DNA from: Forficula auricularia
Taxonomy: Eukaryota > Arthropoda > Insecta > Dermaptera > Forficulidae
DNA: 64,000 nucleotides
Reading direction: 5' to 3'
NCBI GenBank assembly: GCA_024734495.1
Contig: JALMQS010000128.1
Coordinates: 26,641,830-26,705,829 of the forward strand
Shown: one piece after another, positions 54,961 to 64,000 of the stretch
How positions within the stretch are numbered: position 1 is the stretch's first letter
Layout of the letters: every line of letters starts with the position of its first letter
Made by a program: the position numbers and the translations under genes
Notes under the pieces: model-generated
Seen by the model: the letters and a program-made list of their open reading frames with translations, nothing else
The model's database searches: none
What the model was told of the DNA's origin: nothing

Positions 54961-55774
54961 AATATCCGCTTACCCTGACTAGTAAACTCTCCTAAAATCC
55001 CTTTATATTAAATTAATCTTGCCTAGTTTCCTTTAAAAAAACTGTTGTATATATTTTAATCTGTTTGCTCTCTCCAATTTGAACCAACAAAATGGTAAGG
55101 AAAAATCTATCCATCGAGATTTCATTAGAATTACTATGAGAAGCTGAGTTTTGAATTCAAATTAAGCGTTGTGCGTAATAATAATTAAAATTGGAATTTA
55201 CATATTAGAGTCGAATAGAAAGAGCAATATTTCTCTCAAAATTTAAGTTATTACTTTCCCATCTCTTCACCCCCCCCCCCCATCTCCATCTGCGTTCAAA
55301 TTAATATCGTAATTTCCTAATGCCCTCTAGTTCTTCTGAAAACAAAAACATATTTTGTTGTGGGTCTTTTTTTTTTTATTTTCAATCCACAAAAACCTCC
55401 CACATAAATTACAATAATATAAATTAAAATTTTATCAAATTGCTAAAAAACATGAAATATACAAGGTGGGGCATAAAGATCTCCTATATTTTGGAGAAGT
55501 ACATTTTTTTAAATGTGTTAAACATTATATCAGACAAAAAAAATGGGGGGGGGAGGGTCAAAAATGAAAATTCTAGCCCTTTCAACCAAACTCAACCAAA
55601 TTTTGCATACATATTCTGTTGACTCCAGAAGGCTAGAAATGCAAAAACTAACCGATGATCGGCACGACAAGTTTTTGTAAGCCTGTCAGTATGCGATATA
55701 CTACTTTCTTTAGAGTTATCTTAAACATATATTAATAAATATTTTTCTAATTAATATATTAATTGGATATATAT

Positions 55775-55990
55775 ATCAAAGAGAGTTATTTTGACCGCCT
55801 CATTTTTAAACAAGATATATATATATATCGCTAGACCACTGCTGGTTGAGGCTATTGAGGTCAGCTGAATCTTAAATCTGGACCAAGAGAAATGAAAACG
55901 ATATGATCCATCTAGGTGTGATCCAGTATCATATGGCGATTGTGATCCAGTATCATATGGCGATTAGCCCTCATGATGCTTTTTACCAAA
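55775..55990 (+). repeat. Relative of the 1011-1736 foldback
   Basis: ATTTTGACCGC, TATATCGCTAGACCACTGC and CTGGACCAAGAGAAATGAAA correspond to 1350-1450. It includes a 26-bp direct duplication (GTGATCCAGTATCATATGGC, 55919-55964). Confidence 0.5.
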
Positions 55991-56045
55991 CACGGATATA
56001 GATCACCTAGTGAATTTATAATCTAAAATGTTATATACTTCAAAT

Positions 56046-56393
56046 CCGCCTCCCTGGTGTAATGGTCAGCATAACTGGCTGGCAACCCGGAGGTCTCGGG
56101 TTCGATTCCCAGCTATACCCAGACATTTTTTCTGTAAGTATAGGGTCTGGTAATAAAAATTAAGTGGGAGATAAATTTAACCTAATTTATCGCGCGAAGA
56201 ATTTACCACTGCTCGAAGCCCCTAAAAACTTAGTAAATTGGACTATATCTAACTTTCTAAGATTTGGCTCGTGAACCCGGCTTCTTTTCCTTCTGCTCTG
56301 TTCTTTTTACGATGGAGGGGCCAGCCCATACTGGCCTTTAGGGGATGGACCTTCTGGTGTATCTCCTTCTCACATCAATATCATTAAAAAAAA
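56046..56393 (+). repeat. tRNA-derived SINE (family C)
   Basis: The head has an A box TGGTGTAATGGTCAGC and a B box GGGTTCGATTCCC. The body contains AAATTAAGTGGGAGATAAAT and GATGGAGGGGCCAGCCC. It ends in A8. 350 bp. A closely similar copy at 60509-60874 shows it is a dispersed repeat. Pol III transcription is possible from the boxes. Confidence 0.85.
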
Positions 56394-56727
56394 TCCCCTA
56401 GTCCAGCGCGCTAGTCTATTAACACACATATAAGGCGTTGCTATCAATTAATATATAATAATAGGAAACTCATGATATATTAATAAACCTAGGGATATTA
56501 ATGGTCTCAAGACCACTATACAAAAAGAGATTACTTCCATCTCAAACAACATAGTGTAAAGCAGCAATGCGAAACCTACATGACAGAGTGCAGCTATTGT
56601 AAGATAAATGGAAAGGAACAATTGACAAATGTTCTATTTAAAAAATGACAAATGTGCTGTTTAAAAAATAAGTGAGATGTTGTAATACACGAATAGCATT
56701 CTATCTCTGTAGAGCAAAACATAACTA

Positions 56728-56820
56728 CAGTCGACTCTCGATAATTCGAAATTCAGGGACTATAAGAAAAATTCGAATTATCATGACGTTTGAATTATCA
56801 AGAAGAGAATTTTGTGATAA
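56728..56820 (+). mobile_element. pogo/Tigger-type terminus
   Basis: CAGTCGACTCTCGATAATTC preceded by TA is the typical left end of pogo/Tigger elements. It contains inner repeats AAATTCGAATTATCATGACG. The rest is replaced by the GTCGG copy that starts near 56845. Confidence 0.7.
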
Positions 56821-56844
56821 AAAAAAAAAAAAATGAAAAATTTT

Positions 56845-57360
56845 GTTTTTTAACCGACCGAAAAAAAGGAGGAGGTTATCAATTCAACGGAATGTCTGTT
56901 TTTTTTTGTGTTTGTTCATTTATTTCTCTTTACCATGTCGACCGATTTGGATGATTTTTTGCATTGGGTTCAGTTTCGTACCAGATTGGCCCTGTTTTTT
57001 TTTCATTGGCATCGGACCTTTTTTGTTATGTATGTTTACGTATAACTTCTTTGTTTATGGACCGATTTCGATGATTCTTTTTTTATTGAAAAGGGGATAA
57101 TTTAGGAGGGGGGTACAATATTAATTTACTCAAGTTCTGATAATATGATCAATGACAAAATAACGAAAATCTCCAATTCTTATGTGCAAATAATCGAAAT
57201 TGTAATAAATAAAATCTTTTATAAAAAAAAACAATCATAAAACGTTCATTTAAAACCCGCTAACGTTTCGAGATAATTTCTCTATTTATGAACTGAATTT
57301 TATTATCAATTTCTGATTCCTTCTCCCGAATCTTTCTCTTACGAGATGCATGCAAGGTAT
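56845..57360 (+). mobile_element. GTCGG-family copy, inverted tail
   Basis: It starts TTTTTAACCGACCG and GGAGGAGGTTATCAATTCAA like 52725, then TCAAGTTCTGATAATATGAT. It ends with the minus-strand coding-like tail (57243-57360) matching 54332-54445. Confidence 0.6.
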
Positions 57361-58199
57361 TATCATAAGTCACTATTCTTAATATCACTATTTTTCAAGT
57401 GTTCCACTTTTTTTGAAGCCCAGTCTAAATTTGGATCAAACTACATATATGTCTTGGAAGAACATTCTATAAGAATCATGTTAGGATTTCATTTGAAAAC
57501 AAAACGCGAATATTTGGTTTGGAATTTTTCAAATAAAACGGTTTTTTAGCATACATTTACTAAATTTCTATATATGTCCCATTAACGGCTTCATAAGGGA
57601 ATTTAATTTCCGTTAGCACTCGATCAAGAATAATTGCTCCATCCCCGAGAAGGCGTAAATCTTGAATTTTCTCACCTTACACATTTCCCACGTGTCCTTA
57701 TAAAACAAAGTCCTAAATTTATGCCATAATCTCCTCAATCATAAGTGCGGACCCTCCATATAACTTTATTAACTATGCATAAAGAGAATACTTAAATTAA
57801 GATGAATATATTCGAGAGTATAAAATATTTGAAAATCTAAATGCACACTTTTCTCTTTTAAGAGACCTTTTAAAGATTAAAGTATCGCCTAGTAAATTCT
57901 AAAAATGTATCGAACCTACATAAAACAAAGAATTTAGTAAAGTATTAAAATTTTTGCCATTTTATTTAATGGCTTGATTGATGTTTAAAGGAGAAAAGTA
58001 TCCTTTGGGAAGTTGGAAATCATATCTAGAGTGAGAAAGCACTTTGTTTCCCTGAATGACATGAATATTTTCAAATAGTAAGTAGTAGGCAAAGTAGACT
58101 TAACGGAGTGTTGAATGCAAATAAATTGTATCTCAAGGAAGTTTGTATACCCCTGTCGGAAAGTGATAACTTACACTATCTTATCATTCTGGTTCATCA
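57361..58199. other. Stretch without recognised features
   Basis: The composition at 57570-57740 is more mixed than average and not shared with other parts of the window, but no frame is convincing. Confidence 0.35.
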
Positions 58200-58244
58200 G
58201 CACAGCATAAACTCCTCAACCAACTCAACTAAATATATTTTTCA

Positions 58245-58560
58245 AAAACGATATACAAGGTGGGGCATAAAGATCTCCAACATTTTGAAGAGAAAAAATT
58301 TAACTAGAAAAAATTGAATATATTTTTGAAACGAACATAAAATATATTTTTTTTAATTAATGTGTTTTAAACATTATATCAGGCAAAAAAAGGGAGGGGG
58401 GTCAAAAACGAAAATTCCAGCCCTTTCGATCAAACTATGTATACAAAATTTGGTTGAGTTTGGACGAAAGGGCTAGAATTTTCATTTTTGATCCCCCCCG
58501 CACTTTTTTTGTCTGATATAATGTTTAAAACACATTAATTAAAAAAAAATTGATATTTGT
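58245..58560. mobile_element. Palindromic element with AAGGTGGGGC end
   Basis: The end ATACAAGGTGGGGCATAAAG also occurs at 55456 and, in complement, near 60022. Arms 58345-58440 and 58455-58548 are inverted copies (TTTAAACATTATATCAGGCA and complement), meeting at one copy of the 120-bp-unit motif. Confidence 0.65.
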
Positions 58561-58729
58561 ATGAAATTTTCTCTTTGGATGGTAGAATTTTCAACTGAAA
58601 GTAATGGAAGGCAATTAATTAAGGGAAAAAAATGTTTTATATTTTAATTATTCTGCTAAGAAAGAAAAAAATTCAAACACTGCTGAGGAGAGAGGAAGGA
58701 AGCATCTTGTTTGTTTTCTTCATTGAATC

Positions 58730-58790
58730 TTTGAAACCATGAAGAAGGAGGGAAGAATCCTCCGAAACGTTGGTTTATAAAAGGAAAGGA
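58730..58790 (+). ncRNA. Hammerhead-like ribozyme motif
   Basis: AAACC, ATGAAGAA, stem GGAGG/CCTCC with loop GAAGAAT, GAAACGTT, GGTTTATAAA. AAACC pairs with GGTTT as a short stem I. The first core C is A and the triplet is GUU, so activity is doubtful. Confidence 0.45.
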
Positions 58791-58904
58791 AGAAAGAAAG
58801 AAAAAATATGGCAATCCAATGAATACACTTTATTTGGAAATGTGATAATTTTCTCTTTCTTCAATACTTTTGGGCTGCCTTCCATTACTTTAAGTTATTT
58901 TATC

Positions 58905-59370
58905 TAGACACACGTCAGTGTGTCAGCCAAGTTCGGAAAAATAGGCGACACACCGGCCATGTGTATATTTACACGAACCATTTCGAGCTACTTTCCCCCT
59001 CCATAACTCAAAAACTATTAGATCTACACACTTGAAATTTTGCATGTCTAATAAGGCCCACTGGAACACTTAGAATCCCATATTCATGAGTTAATCTATT
59101 ATAATTCTTGAGTTATTTATTAAGTTCTGAAAAGTGCCATTTTTAACACTAAATCACTGACTCACTGACATATCAAAAACCTAAAGTACTTCCGCTGATC
59201 CTAGAATGCTGAAATTTGGCATACTGTTAAAGCTTGGCACATTAATAAAGAAGGAAATTTAAAAATCGAAACTTTCCCTTCTTCGGGGACCGAAATGAAG
59301 GGGTGAAATTTATGAAAAACCGACCAGGTTTTTATCAGATATTTTATGAGAAATATTTAATAATCATTAA
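58905..59370. other. Probable repeat of unknown type
   Basis: GACACACGTCAGTGTGTCAG is a short palindrome at the left edge, and CACTGACTCACTGACAT lies at 59154-59170. There is no second copy in the window and no gene. Confidence 0.3.
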
Positions 59371-59419
59371 TCTAAATGTTTAAATGTAATTATTTAGATG
59401 AATTAAAGGATAAAACTTT

Positions 59420-59990
59420 TCAAAAATTAATGATATCTGACCAAAAACATATATGTGAAGGAGGGGCCAAGTTCGATACAAACGGCTTCGTCGACAAAAT
59501 AGTTGAGATCTAAACGGGTGCCAAGTTCCATAGCAATTGCTTAAATCATAGCTATAGGGAAGAACAACAATCTTCAATTGATTTAAAAGAAGATTTGTTA
59601 CGTTCTTTGAATTTATAACTTGGCAAGTTTTATATGCAACTAAATTGTTTATAGTATAAAATAAAACAACTAGTAAAGCTAAATTTTAAGCTTGTATTAA
59701 ATTTCATCACGTTAAACGTAAGTTATTGACTATTATAACTTACCAAGCTATAAATTTAATATCAAAGAACGTAACAAATTTTCTTTTAAATCAATTGAAG
59801 AACATTGTACATTCCTATAACTATGATTTAAGCAAATGCTATGGAACTTGGTACTCTTCTAGTCATCAACTCTTTTGTCGGCGAAGCCGTTTGTACCGAG
59901 CTTGGTCCCTTTTTCACATTTATGTTTTTGGACAGATGTTCTTTTCCAACATATATTCAGTTTTTCCTAGTTAAATTTTTTCATATTTTT
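59420..59990. repeat. Inverted repeat, about 160-bp arms
   Basis: Arms 59440-59630 and 59740-59960 are inverted copies (GTGCCAAGTTCCATAGCAAT, AGAAGATTTGTTACGTTCTT and complements). Open frames in the arms mirror each other and are not protein-like. Confidence 0.8.
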
Positions 59991-60508
59991 ATACCTCTTC
60001 AAAATTTGGGAGATTTTTATGCCCCATCCTCTATATACATTTTAATATTTATCGTTTTGCAATTATTCAATCCGATTTCGCAAATGAAAAGCGACAAAAT
60101 AGAAATGGATGACGGCAACTGTCTGGTTTTATGAAAGTATATTCCTTTTATTATTATCTATTCTTATTTTAGTATTTGTATTGGAAAGCCACTTTGCATA
60201 AATCAATAAAAACGACATAAAGAATTTTTATTAAACATTTTGATACATGCATTTTACATATTTATCCCCTTTAGGTATATAGTGAAAAAATTTAATTTTT
60301 CTAATATAAATTTAAAAATTAATAAATATTCATTGTCCGGAATTCAATCGGTAATAATTTGTGATTTTAATTTCCATTTTTATTAAGATTTATTTAATGA
60401 TAGAATTGAGGATGATGTGTGGAAATTCTCGCTCTTTCAAAAATTCATGACGTTTTTTTGTCATGTCTTACTAGTGTGCCAAATTTTAACTTATTAACTA
60501 CAAGTTGT

Positions 60509-60874
60509 CCGCCTCCGTGGTGTAATGGTCAGAATAACTGACTGCAACCCGGAGGTCTCGGGTTCGATTCCCGGCTATACCCAGACATTTTTTCTGTAAG
60601 TATAGGGTCTGGTAATAAAAATTAAGTGGGAGATAAATTTAACCGAATTTATCGCGCGGAGAATTTACCACTGCTCGAAGCCCCTAAAACCTTAGTAAAT
60701 TGGATATTGAATTGTATCTAAGTTTCTGAGATTGGCTCGTGATCCCGGCTTCTTTTCCTTCTACTCTGTTCTTTTCACGATGGAGGGGCCAGCCCAAACA
60801 GGCCTTTAGGGGATCCACCTTCTGGTGTATCTCCTTCTCACATCAATCTCATTAAAAAAAAAAAAAAAAAAAAA
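60509..60874 (+). repeat. SINE family C, second copy
   Basis: Very similar to 56046-56393, with both boxes kept (TGGTGTAATGGTCAGA and GGGTTCGATTCCC) and a longer poly-A tail (22 A), so it may be the younger one. No convincing target duplication; only CAAG is shared by the two sides. Confidence 0.85.
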
Positions 60875-60899
60875 CAAGAATCCGATGGCTCCTGATATA

Positions 60900-61900
60900 A
60901 TAATTCTATATTAGACCGAAAAAACCAATAAATATGCATAAGGTGGAAATAATTTTAATCGACGTTAGGCATCCCAAATAAGAGTTATATGAGTTTGCGA
61001 CGATTTCTCGCTGGTGCTTAATTTTTGAAGACCTAAAAACCACAAAATTTTTTGACTTTTTTCAGATTTTTGCTTATAACTCGAAAACAATGCGTCCTAC
61101 AAAAAATCTAACTCTTACCAAAACGAAAGAGCATAAAATTTAACGTCTAATACCGTAGTTAAAAGTTAAAATTGGTTCAGCTTTTAGCCTAAATCGATCC
61201 TCAAAGATAGGGAATTTCGGGGAATTTTTAGCAACTTGGCGGAAAAGTGAATTATGCTCATTAGGTGGTCGTAAGAAACCACTTTGCGGTGCTGAACCCC
61301 CATAATTGTTTCCAATTGGCTAAAAAATGAAATTTGAAAAGTTTTATCTTAATTAGACAACGGTAACCCGTGCCGTAATAAGGTTGAAGTTTTTGAAAAC
61401 TGCAAAAAATTATAGTTTTTCATTAATAAAATGAAAACCACTCATCCTAGAAACTTGATTTTGGGTTCATTTACTAAGAAATTTTGTTGGCCTGAAGTTT
61501 TACTTGAGTCATTTTTTGTTAACACTTTTGGATTTGAAGATATCCAGCATTTTCTAAGACAGGACATGATCCGATTCCTCAAAAGTGATTTTTTAAGCAA
61601 ATGCCTAAAATATATAATAACAATCAATTACCATACATAAGTAAATTATTAAGTTATTATACGCTCTTTCATTTTGACAAGAGTGCAATTTTCTGTAGGA
61701 CGCTTCGTTTTCGAGTTATAAGGGAAAATCTGAAAAAAGTCCAAAATTTTCGTGGTTTTTAAAGCCCTCAAAAATTTAGCATCATCCAGAAAGTGTCGCA
61801 AACTCATATAACTATTATTTGGGATGCCAAGCGTCGATTTAAATTATTTCCTGCTTGTGCCCATTTATTAGACAGCAGAAGTCTATTTTGCCAGGGCTAT
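60900..61900. mobile_element. Large inverted-end element, third copy
   Basis: Arms about 60940-61130 and 61680-61870 are inverted copies (TCGACGTTAGGCATCCCAAA, GCTTATAACTCGAAAAC and complements). The centre has the CCACTCATCCTAGAAACTTG and TATCCAGCATTTTCTAAG phrases of the family. The ends lack the G/C runs of the copies at 21 and 26 kb. The frames at 61431-61640 are part of the repeat. Confidence 0.65.
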
Positions 61901-61974
61901 AATATATACCATATATGTACGAGTATATATAATATATAAATTTTTATTTACTTTTCTGCATTTTATAAATAATT

Positions 61975-62590
61975 TTAAGAGAAATGAATTTTTTTCACAC
62001 CCCCACTCTGCACACCAAAGCTTTCCCCCTCTCGAGCAAACGAACGAGTTTCCTTTCCTTCTTCACACCTGGTTGCCTACTCCACAGGCTAACTTTTAAT
62101 GATTTTGTAATCGGGCATAAAATTTCTGTCTGATCTTATTTCAAAATGGAGTTTTTCAGAATATGAAACCTTTAGATTATGTATACATAATAACCCAAAA
62201 AATCCATGTATAATATTTGGAAACATTTTCTAAAGGGATAGAAGAAAAAGGTGAAAACTTTTTCTATACTTGGCGTTCTTTTCGCAAATTTTTGTGACTT
62301 TACTTTTTTACTTTTTTTGTCAGGGGACTGTTTGAGATTGACAGTGGAACTTAGCACATAGTTGCACTTTATTAATTCCAATTTGTCTCCTTATTGGTTT
62401 CTAACTGTTTATAAGATCCTCAAATAATAATTCCATTTTTTTCGATTCATCTCATTTTTCAGTCGTAAGCTTACTTTCTTCTTTTCTTTTTAAATATAAA
62501 TATTTTGGCACTAGAACAAACTTTGTGTGATATACCGCCGTCCTTGAGCTATCTTCGGTATATAAATAAGGACATTTACTTAGGCAAAGT
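61975..62590. other. Stretch without recognised repeats
   Basis: A mixed-composition passage (61998-62095, with CTCTCGAGCAAACGAACG) follows a TATA-rich run, so a promoter is conceivable but unsupported. No gene frame. Confidence 0.25.
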
Positions 62591-62735
62591 GGTATAGGTT
62601 TTAGGTGAAACATGATATTATTTAATAAAGTAAAGGGTGTGTAGTTTCACAGTGAATGAATGAAATAAAACTCAAAGAGGTTTATACAAACTCAATATAT
62701 TTCGGATTATTAGTCCATCATCAGAAGTTTACAAA
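62591..62735. mobile_element. Box and hammerhead-like unit
   Basis: The box variant GTGGTATAGGTTTTAGGTG with AAACAT (62590-62612) is followed by TAATAAAGTAAAGGGTG and the minus-strand motif. Confidence 0.6.
62685..62735 (-). ncRNA. Hammerhead-like ribozyme motif with paired stem I
   Basis: Minus strand: TGTAAACTT, CTGATGA, extra T, stem GGA/TCC with loop CTAATAA, GAAATATATT, then GAGTTTGTA. TGTAAACTT can pair with GAGTTTGTA over nine positions, counting G-U pairs. The sequence differs from the 35 and 49 kb stems, but the pairing is kept. Confidence 0.5.
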
Positions 62736-62799
62736 TTAAAAACTAATAATATTTGAACATGCGATCGCAAAATATAAATATTATTAGTTTTTACTTGAC

Positions 62800-63396
62800 C
62801 ATTCAGGGTATGGTCAAGTATTGTAATCGTGCATGAAAAAAGTGTTTTTTTTTTCATTCTTTTTTTCGAAATATCTCAAAAACGGCTTAAACTATTTCGA
62901 TTCAAAAAATTGAGCGAAACCATGGCATTCCGCTCTACAAAAAAGCCCTTACAAGTGAACATAGAAAAAATTATATTTTTTGAGATAATAATTTTTTGTC
63001 AAAATGTCTGTTAGTCTGTCTGTTAGTCTGTGCGTTACCAAATTTTTTGGACGAGCTAGCTCAAAAACTAGGGTGAATATCGAAACCAAATTTCACAGGT
63101 AGTTTTGATCCATTGAGATTAAGAGCTGATTAGATTTTAGTGCATATCGACCCAAAATTAAGGGGTGTGGAGGGTTAAAAATTAAAAATCTAGGCCATTT
63201 GACCAAACTCAACCAAATTTTGTATACATAATCAGTGGGACCCCAGAAGTCTAAAAATGGAAAAACTAACCGTCCAAAATGGGGGGGGGGAGGCTGGGTC
63301 AAAAAATTAATATCTAGGTCATTTGACCAAACTCAACCAAATTTTGTATACATAATCAGTGGGACCCCAGGAGACTAAAAATGGAAAAACTAACCG
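62800..63396 (-). repeat. Repeat X, minus-strand copy
   Basis: It starts CAGGGTATGGTCAAGTATTG and contains the complements of the phrases listed for 42614-43566, with two copies of the 120-bp unit (63190-63400). It breaks off against the hAT fragment. Confidence 0.65.
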
Positions 63397-63631
63397 CCTA
63401 ACGTAACGTAGTTCTTTATTCTTTTTAAAGCAGACAAAGAACGCTCCCCTGAGGCATTCGATATTGGCAATGTCATCCAAATTTTTAAAATAATTTCAAC
63501 TTTAGGGGATGTTGCTTTTAAATGCAAAGCCTCTTGATATATTTGAGAAATATTCAATTTTTTATTCAATTTTGGGGCCCCCCATTTTCGACGGGGCCCT
63601 AGGCGCCCGCCTTGCTTATGATCAGCCACTG
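63395..63631 (-). pseudogene. hAT transposase end joined to a hAT terminus
   Basis: On the minus strand it starts with a hAT-type end CAGTGGCTGATCATAAGC, then GGCGGGCGCCTAGGGCCCC. Within 60 bp it passes into the last part of a hAT transposase: VEIILKIWMTLPISNASGER, then SLSALKRIKNY. This is the dimerisation region, where the P-x-S-x-A-S-x-E-R-S-x-S pattern is diagnostic of hAT. The ATG at 63629 lies in the terminus and is not a real start. The order end-then-C-terminus means that almost the whole gene was deleted. The other end is lost at the junction with repeat X. Confidence 0.75.
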
Positions 63632-64000
63632 GGAGAATACTAGCTCTCTTTCAGAATTTTTACTTATTTTTAGCTATTACAATTTTGGAGTTACAGCTAG
63701 ATAAAATACCGCTATATCTTATCGTTAGTTAGTAAGTTATAGACTCCAAAATTAATAAACTAAAAATCTTTAAAAAATTTGAGGGGGTAGCTACTATTAT
63801 AAGGATAAAGTTTACAGAGTTTCAAATTTTTAGAACCATTACTTTGGCCGAAATAAAAAAAATGATCGTTCAATGCCAACAACCCCATGTTATTTAGATG
63901 GGAAATTTTCATCGCAAAGGTTAAAATTGAGATACAGAATTGAAACTTTTTTATTTTTTTTTATTCATTTCGAACCATGTAAGCCTCTAGTGGCATAAAA
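63632..64000. other. A+T-rich stretch without recognised features
   Basis: Nothing recognised. A short inverted pair (TTTTAGCTATTACAATTTTG and GACTCCAAAATTAATAAACT) may be part of a MITE that continues outside the window. Confidence 0.3.

Noticed and set aside
59726..60134. Two overlapping plus-strand ORFs of 82 and 97 codons
   Set aside because: Both lie in the arm of an inverted repeat whose other arm gives a mirrored ORF (59380-59577 minus), and there is no protein-like signal.

Overview
The window looks like eukaryotic, probably arthropod, non-coding DNA. It is strongly A+T-rich, has no long open reading frame, and contains no bacterial-type gene or operon. Nearly every recognisable protein fragment is a dead transposase: Tc1/mariner pieces at 10997-11312, 24447-24731, 33089-33735 and 42011-42557, and hAT pieces at 48838-49071 and 63395-63629. 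The mariner and Helitron types are the kinds common in insects and crustaceans, so arthropod is an inference from repeat content. I cannot name a species.

Layout. 1-9.7 kb: foldback elements, MITEs, a tRNA-derived SINE, a hAT MITE (8548-8805), a minus-strand Helitron (9040-9699) and a GC-richer low-copy island (2143-2710). 9.7-19.6 kb: a transposase N-terminal remnant, SINEs (one with a 12-bp target duplication), the broken start of a THAP-domain protein (15743-15859), and three short exon-like islands (11670-11782; 18457-18587 and 19470-19557 on the minus strand). 19.6-28 kb: a hAT MITE with 8-bp duplications, large terminal-inverted-repeat elements and a mariner remnant. 28-38 kb: nested palindromic elements, two of them bounded by 8-bp duplications, and a Tc1/mariner copy with about 100-bp inverted ends. 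38-47 kb: a mariner with near-perfect 29-bp ends that hosts another repeat, and a complete 962-bp Helitron lying between two inverted arms. 47-52.5 kb: a 2.54-kb hAT with an exact 8-bp target duplication, an inverted duplication of its flank, a 276-bp Helitron and a 707-bp foldback. 52.5-64 kb: copies of a repeat that ends in GAAGTCGGTT (two carry the same decayed coding tail), two copies of another SINE, more palindromes, and a deleted hAT.

The most interesting signal is a family of about ten hammerhead-ribozyme-like hairpins, scattered over the window and mostly in inverted pairs. They share a CTGANGA-hairpin-GAAA core. The best copies can also pair the flanks into a stem I, and one stem I pair changes compensatorily between two loci (35421-35473 and 49597-49650). 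Several copies lie 90-300 bp from a second conserved box (GGTGTTGG...GGTGAAACAT). This resembles the ribozymes known from Penelope-like elements and retrozymes, but no reverse transcriptase is present here, so I read them as non-autonomous elements.

No complete host gene could be supported. The islands listed as candidate exons are the only places where host coding sequence may exist. Element boundaries were read by eye and may be off by a few to some tens of bases where decay is advanced.
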